From Paenibacillus pabuli (GTDB lineage: Bacteria > Bacillota > Bacilli > Paenibacillales > Paenibacillaceae), in NCBI RefSeq assembly GCF_023101145.1, contig NZ_CP073714.1, positions 2,480,001 to 2,544,000 on the forward strand: a stretch of 64,000 bases of DNA, read 5' to 3'. Positions 15,537 through 22,972 of the stretch are shown here, in pieces; the stretch's first letter is position 1; each line of letters opens with the position of its first letter. Both the position numbers and the translations under genes were made by a program. Below the pieces are notes generated by a model. That model did not search any database and was not told where the DNA came from. It was given only the letters and a program-made list of their open reading frames with translations.

Positions 15537-16281
15537 AGGCAAAAACAAGGTTTGCATCTTTTGTTATGGCATGTACAATGGTTTTCTCTGTTGTCGGAAT
15601 GGTATTTCAGCCTGCTGCTAAGGTATCTGCTGCAGACGCCTCTGGAACGACAGCAAGTATCTCTGATATTTTGAAGAATCAACGTCCTGACGGGGGATGG
15701 AAGAAAGATTACAAAGAAACAAGTGGTGAGTGGGCCAAATCTACGATTGATAACAAAGCTACATACTCAGAAATCAGAAGATTAGCCAAGGAGTTTAAGA
15801 AGACGAATGATCCACGCTACTCGGCTGCTGCTATCAAAGGAATCAACTTTTTGCTGAATATGCAGTACTCCAATGGAGGATGGCCGCAAGTATACCAGAG
15901 CTCGGGCTATCACACGCACATTACCTTCAACGACGATGCCATGATTAATGTCATGTACATGCTGGATGAAGTAGGTGCACGTAAAGGGGACTTCTCATTC
16001 ATCGACAGCTCTCTTGCAGATCGCAGTAAAAAATCAGTTGCCAAAGGTGTAGATGCTATTCTCAATACACAGGTTGTAACAAACGGTAAACTGACTGCAT
16101 GGGGACAGCAGCATGACTCCACTTCTCTTAAACCCGCTGGAGCCAGAATTTATGAAGTGCCTTCTCTAAGTGCTGGAGAGAGCAGTACGATCGTGAAGTT
16201 TTTGAAAACAAGACCGGCGAACTCCAAAATTACGACTTCAATTCAAGCGGCAGAGGCCTGGTTCAACAATGTAAAAATTAC
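15530..16281 (+). pseudogene. pectate lyase (PL10), 5' part, interrupted by IS200/IS605 element
   Basis: Residues 1-251 of a secreted pectate lyase of polysaccharide lyase family 10. A signal peptide (cleavage near KVSAADA) is followed by the family opening ISDILKNQRPDGGWKKD, then LNMQYSNGGWPQVYQ and HITFNDDAMINVMYML. The family continues for about 70 more residues, but here the frame hits a stop after VKIT because an insertion sequence follows TTAC at 16278-16281. The rest of the gene is at 18071-18278. Joining 15530-16281 to 18071-18278 gives exactly 960 nt and reads VKITGYKYV across the joint. The fragment alone lacks the conserved C-terminal segment and is presumably inactive. Confidence 0.93.
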
Positions 16282-16440
16282 ATAATCCCCGAACGAGAAA
16301 GCCCAATTCTTTAGATGTGGGATGAAAGTGAGGTGGGATACGGAGTATCACTATTGTGATGCTTCAAGTATCCGAAATGTCTGCGTTCTTAATTTTTTTA
16401 GTTTGTTTCAATTCATCTATTAAACTGATACAATATAGAT

Positions 16441-16839
16441 ATGAATAAATATAGAAGAACAAACACAACCGTATCTTTGTTGAACTATCATTTTGTGTTC
16501 TGCCCACGATACAGGAGAAAGATATTTCTCAAATCGGATGTAGAACAGCGCTTCAAGGAATTGGTGCATGAGGTATGTGCAGAGCTTAAAATTGTGATTG
16601 TTGCCATGGAGTGCGACAAAGACCATACACATATGATTCTCAATGCACTTCCAACCTTAAGCCCTGCTGAGATCATGGCAAAAATAAAAGGAGTCACATC
16701 AAAAAAACTACGAGAAGAGTTTCCCCACCTTCTGCATTTGCCCAGTTTGTGGACACGTTCCTATTTTGTTTCTACCGCTGGACATGTATCAAGTGAGAAC
16801 ATCAAGCGTTATGTTGAACAACAAAAGACAAGGGGGTGA
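16441..16839 (+). CDS. tnpA: IS200/IS605 TnpA, Y1 HUH transposase
   Basis: 132-residue single-strand DNA transposase. The HUH pair is in DHTHMIL (His62, His64) and the nucleophilic tyrosine is Tyr124 in SSENIKRYVEQQ. SLWTRSYFVSTAGHVS is the usual block between them. The length and all catalytic residues are intact, so it could be active. The start ATG has no ribosome binding site and lies only about 10 nt after a TACAAT box, so the message may be leaderless, which would keep expression low. Confidence 0.93.
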   Translation: MNKYRRTNTTVSLLNYHFVFCPRYRRKIFLKSDVEQRFKELVHEVCAELKIVIVAMECDKDHTHMILNALPTLSPAEIMAKIKGVTSKKLREEFPHLLHLPSLWTRSYFVSTAGHVSSENIKRYVEQQKTRG

Positions 16840-16844
16840 AGTAT

Positions 16845-17924
16845 ATGTCTCAGACCGTAACGGTTAAGGTAAAGCTGCTGCCGACTCAAGAGCAGATCCA
16901 ACTATTGCAACAAAGCAGTCATGAATATATCCGAGTTGTGAATACACTCGTGGCCGAGATGGTAGAAGAAAAGAAAAGGTTGAAGAAGACAACAAAAGAC
17001 ATTCCTGCTAATCTACCAAGTGCAGTAAAAAATCAAGCGATTAAAGATGCGAATAGTGTATTCTCTACCAAAGTGAAGAAAAGTAAATACGCAATCATAC
17101 CGATCCTAAAGAAACCGATTTGCGTATGGAATAACCAAAACTATTCTCTTGACTTCACGCACATTTCCATTCCATTCATGGTAGAGGGAAAATCCAAGCG
17201 TTTAAAAATTCGTGCATTGTTCATCGACAAAAACCATCGAAACGTTGACCTTTTGAAGCATAAACTGGGTACGCTCCGTGTCACGAAAAGCTCAGGGAAG
17301 TGGGTAGCCCAAATTGCTGTCACCATGCCAACAACTGAAAAAACGGGTATGCGGATTTTGGGCGTTGATTTAGGGCTGAAAGTCCCTGCCGTAGCCATCA
17401 CAGATAATGATCACGTTCGCTTCTTTGGGAATGGGCGAGAAAACAAGTACAAGAAACGGAAGTTTCGTAGTGTTCGTCAAAAGCTAGGAAAACAAAAGAA
17501 AGTGAACGCTATTCGCAAGTTAGATGATAAAGAACAACGATGGATGAAAGACAAAGACCACAAAGTCAGTCGTGAAATCGTTCATTTCGCAGTTGAAAAT
17601 AAGACTTCTGTCATTCGCTTAGAGCAACTAACGAATATTAGGCAGACGACAAGAACAAGTCGTAAAAACGAAAAGAATCTACACACATGGTCATTCTACC
17701 GTTTGGCACACTTCATTGAATACAAAGCAAATATGGCAGGGATCAAAGTGGAATATGTGAACCCTGCATATTCAAGTCAAACCTGTCCAGAATGTTCAAA
17801 AAAGAACAAGGCGCAAGATAGAAGATATACGTGTCCATGTGGATTCAAGAAACATCGTGATATCGTTGGGGCGATGAATATTCGCTACGCAACTGTGATT
17901 GGCGGTAACAGTCAATCAGCCTAA
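16845..17924 (+). CDS. tnpB: TnpB, RNA-guided nuclease of IS200/IS605 element
   Basis: 359-residue TnpB, the ancestor family of Cas12 nucleases. The RuvC-like residues are all present: Asp175 in ILGVDLGLK, Glu260 in VIRLEQLTN and Asp339 in KKHRDIVGAMN. A zinc-finger insert (CPEC then CPCG) sits before the last motif. It would use an RNA from the element's right end as guide and cut sites next to a TAM equal to the insertion target (TTAC here). The ATG at 16845 has AAGGGGGTGA upstream; a GTG at 16836 overlaps the tnpA stop and would add three residues. Confidence 0.93.
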   Translation: MSQTVTVKVKLLPTQEQIQLLQQSSHEYIRVVNTLVAEMVEEKKRLKKTTKDIPANLPSAVKNQAIKDANSVFSTKVKKSKYAIIPILKKPICVWNNQNYSLDFTHISIPFMVEGKSKRLKIRALFIDKNHRNVDLLKHKLGTLRVTKSSGKWVAQIAVTMPTTEKTGMRILGVDLGLKVPAVAITDNDHVRFFGNGRENKYKKRKFRSVRQKLGKQKKVNAIRKLDDKEQRWMKDKDHKVSREIVHFAVENKTSVIRLEQLTNIRQTTRTSRKNEKNLHTWSFYRLAHFIEYKANMAGIKVEYVNPAYSSQTCPECSKKNKAQDRRYTCPCGFKKHRDIVGAMNIRYATVIGGNSQSA

Positions 17925-18070
17925 GGTGCTATATGCACTGTCTTAGGAGGGGTAATGGCATACCCTAATCTTAGCATCTGTCCAAAGCAGAAATGAAATG
18001 AGGACGTTAAGTTTAGCTAAGAATCCTAATCACTTTAGTGATCTTGCCCCTTTAGGGGTGGGAGTGTCAA
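17925..18070 (+). ncRNA. predicted TnpB guide RNA (omega RNA/reRNA) scaffold, right end
   Basis: The non-coding stretch from the tnpB stop to the TCAA end can fold into several hairpins, the last being CCCC-TTTA-GGGG. By analogy with ISDra2 and IS608 relatives, this is the scaffold of the guide RNA, which likely starts within the 3' part of tnpB. The guide would then be the adjoining chromosomal bases, 18071 onward, which are pectate lyase sequence. Boundaries are inferred. Confidence 0.6.
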
Positions 18071-18278
18071 AGGATACAAGTATGTCAGAGAAAATGGGGA
18101 TAGCAAACTCGTAGCTGATTCAGGTGCAGCGCCAATTTGGGCACGTTTTTACGAAATTGGAACGGATAAACCAATCTTCGTAGGACGTGATGGGGTTGTG
18201 AAATACAAACTCAGCGATATCGATAAGGAAAGAAGAGGTGGGTATGCCTGGTACGGCAACTGGCCTTCCAAGATCTAA
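18071..18278 (+). pseudogene. pectate lyase (PL10), 3' part
   Basis: Encodes the missing C-terminal 68 residues of the lyase, starting at GYKYVREN and including the conserved blocks APIWARFYEIGTDKPIFVG, GRDGVVKYKL and GYAWYGNWPSK before TAA at 18276-18278. It has no start codon of its own. No base appears to have been lost or gained at the insertion site, so the gene is silent rather than decayed. Confidence 0.93.
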
Positions 18279-18321
18279 TTTATAAAAAGCTTTACACATT
18301 AGAAGAGGAATTATTTTTTTG

Positions 18322-18351
18322 TTGACACTAATTATCTGCACATGATATATT
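18322..18351 (+). promoter_or_regulatory. sigma-A promoter of the tRNA gene
   Basis: TTGACA (18322-18327), 18-nt spacer, TATATT (18346-18351), about 44 nt before the tRNA. Confidence 0.75.
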
Positions 18352-18394
18352 ATTTCTTGTCGCCGCGATATAATTTCTCGGAGATAAGATATAC

Positions 18395-18478
<84 letters not shown>

Positions 18479-18496
18479 TCATGTGTAACACGAAGA

Positions 18497-18540
18497 AAGG
18501 TTCCTAGAATGGCATTGCTGCCACTCTAGGAACCTTTTTT
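18497..18540 (+). terminator. intrinsic terminator of the tRNA gene
   Basis: AAAGGTTCCTAGA-TGGCA pairs with TGCCA-TCTAGGAACCTTT, followed by T-run. Confidence 0.93.
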
Positions 18541-18639
18541 ATTTGTTTACGGATCAGAGTGGTTGCTCATCCTGACTGTTTTTCAACCATTCCTTCAACT
18601 TGAGCAAAGAAGAAGTTTATCTTTGTTTATTTATCCAAA

Positions 18640-18697
18640 AATGGAAAAGTGTTTGTTCTGCGACGGTTTGCCCCTGTATTTCAGGTTAATTGTACGT
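18640..18697 (+). promoter_or_regulatory. upstream element shared with the 25.3-kb transporter promoter
   Basis: AATGGAAAA (18640), CTGCG, GCCCC (18670-18674) and CAGGTTAATTGTACGT (18682-18697) recur in the same order at 25336-25395. It is the best candidate for a common activator site, perhaps for the AraC-type regulator at 22.9 kb. Confidence 0.5.
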
Positions 18698-18753
18698 AAA
18701 ATACCGAATTGTACCTATCTTGGGAATGCCTCATCCACTATTCTCTTCTCGTA

Positions 18754-18767
18754 TGGAAGCGCTATCA
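18754..18767 (+). promoter_or_regulatory. cre-like CcpA box
   Basis: TGGAAGCGCTATCA differs from the cre consensus TGWAANCGNTNWCA at one position. It lies just ahead of the alpha-galactosidase start, where CcpA would block transcription. Confidence 0.55.
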
Positions 18768-18809
18768 ACAGGAATTTGAATGACCAAATTCAGAGGGGGT
18801 AGGGATAAT

Positions 18810-21800
18810 TTGAAACGAATCGGAAAAAGGATGGCAATGTGTTTTATGGTATTCATGATTGCGGCGGTGCAGTTCGGGATTATGGGAACGACAGGCAATG
18901 TGGCACAAGCAGCAGATAAGAGCCTGGCCCAAAAGCCGTATATGGGTTGGAGCAGTTACAGCATGCAGGTATATGACGGGGCGGGTAACTGGACATCGGC
19001 CGAGAGTATTAAGAAGCAGTCGGACGCCATGCGTGAGAAGCTGCAAGCTCATGGATATGAATACATTAATATTGATGCTGGCTGGAACGGTGACGAAGAT
19101 GAATACGGCCGTCCTATTCCGAGTACTGTACTTTATCCAAATGGATTTCAGGAAGTCATTGATTATGTCCATAATAACGGACAGAAGATCGGGATCTATC
19201 TCATTCCGGGACTATCAATCACCGCCTACAATAAAAATCTGGAGGTGTATGGAACGGGTGGGGCATGTCGTATGCAGGATATTGCGGTAAAGCCGCTCGT
19301 TGTAATGGATGCTTGGGATTCATACACTTACAAAATTGATTTTTCGAATCCTTGCTCACAGAAGTATGTTGACTCTATCGCGGATCTTCTTGGCGAGTGG
19401 GGCATCAATTTTGTCAAATTCGACAGTGTGACGCCAGGATCAGGAATCAATAACCTGAGCCGGGATGCACGCGGTGATGTGGAGGCATGGTCCAAAGCAC
19501 TGGACAGAAATAATATCTGGTTTGAGCTTTCCTGGGCGCTTGACCACAATTACGTGGACTTTTGGAAAAAGTATGCAAACGGCTGGAGGATCGATTGGGA
19601 TGTTGAAGCCTATGACAGCAGTAAGGGCTTAACGGAGTGGTCGAGTATTTCACGCTTATTCCCCATAGCGTCCCTCTGGTGGCGTGATGCAGGTCCGGGG
19701 GGCTGGAACGATTTTGATTCCCTGAATGTCGGGAATGGCTCGATGGATGGTCTGACCAGGGACGAGCGGAAGACCGCTACAACGTTCTGGGCGATCTCTT
19801 CGGCACCGTTATATACAGGTAATGATCTGACCAGGCTGGATAGCTATGGACTGGAGCTGCTGACGAATGACGAAGTTATCGCGGTCAATCAGGCCGGACG
19901 TCCAGCCCATCCGGTTTCCATGGACACCAAACAGCAGGTTTGGTATGCCAATAACGGAGATGGTACGTACAACGTAGCTCTGTTCAATCTGGGCAATCGG
20001 AGTGCCGAGGTTAAAGTCAAATGGAGTGATATTGGCCTCGAAGGTCCGGCTTCGGTCCGTGATCTCTGGAGCCATTCCGAGCTGGGGAATTTCAATCATG
20101 AATTCAGTGGCGGCGTGCTGGAACCCCATGCTTCCCGGATGCTTAAAGTAACCGCACTGAGCGGAACATCGGCCGTTAATGATGATGATACGGGCATGCG
20201 TTATAGTGGGGATTGGAAGCGTAACGGAGGCAAGGAGCAAATCGATGGCAGACAGGATCTGAGCATCGCCATTACGGATTCCTCGACCACTGGTCCAGCG
20301 AATATGAATACGCAGCAGGGAGCTGACTTGGAAGCCGGGGATGACCCAACAGCGAATGCAGAAAATGTAGCAAATGCTGCTTCCATGGATGCGGCTGCTG
20401 TTACCGATGTGGTGTACATTAATGATGATGACAGCAATATTCAATACAAGGGTTCATGGAGTCCAAATACCGGCAGAAGTTTCGGGGATTACAAAGATGA
20501 CGTACATTTTACGGAAAGAGACGGTGATTCTTTTGAATATACCTTTACCGGAACAGGCATTGACCTGCTGACGGAGAAGGATCAGGGTTTGGGAGACATG
20601 ATTGTCACACTCGACGATGGAACGCCTGAAACGGTTAGCGCTTATACCAATGGTGAACGAGAAGTCCAACAGGTGCTGTATAGTGCTGCTGGATTGACTA
20701 ACGGTTCGCATACCTTGAAGGTAGTCAAACAATCGGGGCAGTACATGTTGCTGGATGCACTTAAAGTAACAATGGAAATTCCTACAGGGGGGCAGAACAG
20801 CACCATTAGTCCCGCTTCTGCTGATTTTGACAAGGCAGCAGAACAACAGAAGGATATTACTGTCACGCTCTCATTGAACGGGAATACATTAACTGGCATT
20901 GAAAATGACGAAGTAATGCTTAGTGAAGACGACTACACGGTGGTCAATGACCAACTGAACATCAAGAAAGAATATCTCGCCCAACTGCCTGTAGGAACTG
21001 CAGCCTTACACGTCACTTTCAGTGCTGGTGATCCGCAGACTCTTACCGTTCGGGTCAGTGATCCAACGGGCATTCGTTATGAACTGATCAATAACGACGA
21101 TCCGGCCATTAAGTACAATGGCTCATGGTCCCGCAGCACAGGGCGAGGGATGGGCGACTATAAGGATGATGTGCAGTATACCGAGACGAATGGTGATTCT
21201 TTTGAATATAGCTTCCGAGGAACGGGAATCCAGCTGTTCACGGAGGTAGACCAGTCTCAGGGAGATATGGATATCTACGTGGACGGTCAATTCAAGGAAA
21301 CGGTCAGTGCGTATCGCAACGGAAGATTGGCGCAGCAGAATCTGTACAGCATATCGGGCCTACCGGATGGGCAGCACACGCTGAAGGCCGTCAAGAAATC
21401 GGGTAGATTCATGCTGCTGGATATGCTCAAGATTGAGCTTCCAAATATGATTAATCCGGTGAATGCGAGCTTTGACAAATCAGCTTCCGCTCAGGCTGAC
21501 ATTGATGTCACACTGCTGGTTCAGGCGGAGAGCTTTAAGGGCGTTGCCAACGGCCCCAATGAACTGATTCGGGGCACTGATTATACGGTTAGTGGCGACC
21601 ACATTACACTGAGCAAAACGTATCTTGCTGCCCAGCCTGTGGGAACGTTGAATCTCCGTTTTTCCTTCGGCGGTGATTATCTCAATGACGTACATTTTAC
21701 GACGGCGGATGGAGATTTCTTCGAATACACCTTCAAAGGTACCGGAATAAGCTTAATTACACCTACTGGACCAGAGCAGGGAGAAGTGGATATTTATGTC

Positions 21801-22748
21801 GACGGACAATTGAAGCAAACCGTGAACGCATACAGTCCGAGTCGGAAAATGATGCAGGAGATCTACAGCATCTCAGGACTGGCGAAAGGCCAGCATACAC
21901 TCAAAGTTGTTAAGAAATCCGGTGAACTCATGCTGGCCGACCAGCTGAAATTTACTGTCCCTACTGGTAATGGAAACGGTGAACCAACAAATCCGTCGAA
22001 TCCCGGTGGACCATCCAATCCGGGTGCACCATCCAATCCAGGCGGACCATCGACTCCAGTCGTCAAGCCCTCAGACACTTCTGTGCCCGGAACAACTCCT
22101 GAATCCGGAACTACTGACGGGACAACAGCAATAGAGAGTGGTCAGGATATAAGGTATAAGGCGTATATTCAAGGATATCCGGGCGGTTTGTTCAAGCCGG
22201 ATAACAAACTCACCCGTGCAGAGATGGCGACCATAATCGCCATGGTATCTGAGAAAGAAGCCAAGGGATCTGCTGTTGCATTCAGTGACGTTAAATCTGA
22301 ATATTGGGGAGCCGACGCCATTGCCAAGGTAAGCAAGATGGGGCTGATGAATGGGTACAAGGATGGCACGTTTAAGCCAAATCAGTCAATAACTCGGGCG
22401 GAGCTGGCCAGTCTTGTAGCCCTTCTTGGTCCGGATGCAGGAACTTCAGGCAATGGATTCTCTGATATTAGCAGCCACTGGGCCAAGGAAGCCATTTTGA
22501 AAGCGCAAAGACTAGGCATCCTCAAAGGCTATAGTGATGGAACATTTCGACCGAATGCCTTACTGACAAGAGCGGAAGCCGTTGTAGCAATCAACAGAGC
22601 TTTGGGCAGAGAACCACTCACGAACGTTTCGCAACCGCAGTGGAAGGATGTTCCTTCCACACACTGGGCCTATGGCGATATTGAAGCAGCATCTACGGAT
22701 CAGATTGTAAAACCCCGGACGGAAGTGGAAGAGCCAAAAAAGAAATAA
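18810..22748 (+). CDS. GH27-like alpha-galactosidase, secreted, with binding modules and SLH anchor
   Basis: 1312-residue surface enzyme that would release terminal alpha-galactose from polymers outside the cell. Order: signal peptide (to about residue 35); GH27-type barrel from KPYMGWSSYS, with NIDAGW, the likely nucleophile Asp205 in FVKFDSV and the likely acid/base Asp264 in WRIDWDVE; beta-sandwich; three copies of a galactose-binding-like module (about 536-650, 756-877, 955-1049) separated by X2-like modules (about 667-750, 881-954); Pro/Gly linker; three SLH units for wall attachment (TRAE in each). The third module lacks its N-terminal third and is fused straight onto the second X2. TTG 18810 has AGAGGGGGT upstream; ATG 18780 is an alternative adding 10 residues. 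Confidence 0.88.
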   Translation: MKRIGKRMAMCFMVFMIAAVQFGIMGTTGNVAQAADKSLAQKPYMGWSSYSMQVYDGAGNWTSAESIKKQSDAMREKLQAHGYEYINIDAGWNGDEDEYGRPIPSTVLYPNGFQEVIDYVHNNGQKIGIYLIPGLSITAYNKNLEVYGTGGACRMQDIAVKPLVVMDAWDSYTYKIDFSNPCSQKYVDSIADLLGEWGINFVKFDSVTPGSGINNLSRDARGDVEAWSKALDRNNIWFELSWALDHNYVDFWKKYANGWRIDWDVEAYDSSKGLTEWSSISRLFPIASLWWRDAGPGGWNDFDSLNVGNGSMDGLTRDERKTATTFWAISSAPLYTGNDLTRLDSYGLELLTNDEVIAVNQAGRPAHPVSMDTKQQVWYANNGDGTYNVALFNLGNRSAEVKVKWSDIGLEGPASVRDLWSHSELGNFNHEFSGGVLEPHASRMLKVTALSGTSAVNDDDTGMRYSGDWKRNGGKEQIDGRQDLSIAITDSSTTGPANMNTQQGADLEAGDDPTANAENVANAASMDAAAVTDVVYINDDDSNIQYKGSWSPNTGRSFGDYKDDVHFTERDGDSFEYTFTGTGIDLLTEKDQGLGDMIVTLDDGTPETVSAYTNGEREVQQVLYSAAGLTNGSHTLKVVKQSGQYMLLDALKVTMEIPTGGQNSTISPASADFDKAAEQQKDITVTLSLNGNTLTGIENDEVMLSEDDYTVVNDQLNIKKEYLAQLPVGTAALHVTFSAGDPQTLTVRVSDPTGIRYELINNDDPAIKYNGSWSRSTGRGMGDYKDDVQYTETNGDSFEYSFRGTGIQLFTEVDQSQGDMDIYVDGQFKETVSAYRNGRLAQQNLYSISGLPDGQHTLKAVKKSGRFMLLDMLKIELPNMINPVNASFDKSASAQADIDVTLLVQAESFKGVANGPNELIRGTDYTVSGDHITLSKTYLAAQPVGTLNLRFSFGGDYLNDVHFTTADGDFFEYTFKGTGISLITPTGPEQGEVDIYVDGQLKQTVNAYSPSRKMMQEIYSISGLAKGQHTLKVVKKSGELMLADQLKFTVPTGNGNGEPTNPSNPGGPSNPGAPSNPGGPSTPVVKPSDTSVPGTTPESGTTDGTTAIESGQDIRYKAYIQGYPGGLFKPDNKLTRAEMATIIAMVSEKEAKGSAVAFSDVKSEYWGADAIAKVSKMGLMNGYKDGTFKPNQSITRAELASLVALLGPDAGTSGNGFSDISSHWAKEAILKAQRLGILKGYSDGTFRPNALLTRAEAVVAINRALGREPLTNVSQPQWKDVPSTHWAYGDIEAASTDQIVKPRTEVEEPKKK

Positions 22749-22762
22749 GGTTAACTAGGATT

Positions 22763-22786
22763 GGGGGCCATCTTGGCCCCTTTTTC
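22763..22786 (+). terminator. intrinsic terminator
   Basis: GGGGCC/GGCCCC, 5-nt loop, followed by TTTTT, just after the SLH enzyme. Confidence 0.88.
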
Positions 22787-22899
22787 TGAATGATAAAGGT
22801 AACTTCGGAAATGTTAAAAAAAGCAATGATAATCTTCATTTTATCGTTGCCTTTTATTCATTCCCGAATGAAGCACGATGGAAAAATGAGATAAAACAA

Positions 22900-22942
22900 T
22901 TGACTAAGCCGGAAAATATTATTATCTTTGATAACGCTACCA
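22900..22942 (+). promoter_or_regulatory. sigma-A promoter with cre-like box at the start point
   Basis: TTGACT (22900-22905), 17-nt spacer, TATCTT (22923-22928). TGATAACGCTACCA (22929-22942) follows at once; it has two mismatches to cre and could let CcpA or a LacI-type repressor block initiation. Confidence 0.6.
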
Positions 22943-22972
22943 ATACCTCAAGGAGGGGGAGGAGGGTTACCC

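Larger units (their letters stand above)
16282..18070 (+). mobile_element. IS200/IS605-family insertion sequence (tnpA + tnpB)
   Basis: A 1789-bp element inside the pectate lyase gene. It sits directly 3' of TTAC and its right end is TCAA, the same cleavage tetranucleotides as Helicobacter IS608. There is no target duplication, and both ends have hairpins instead of inverted terminal repeats (for example CCCC-TTTA-GGGG near 18048-18060), all as expected of single-strand Y1 transposition. The edges are set by the interrupted gene: only this cut restores the family sequence in frame. It carries tnpA and tnpB in the same direction with a translational overlap or near-overlap. Confidence 0.92.

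Noticed and set aside
21990..22060. Short direct repeats in the GH27 gene
   Set aside because: They encode the Pro-Ser-Asn-Pro-Gly linker before the SLH domains.
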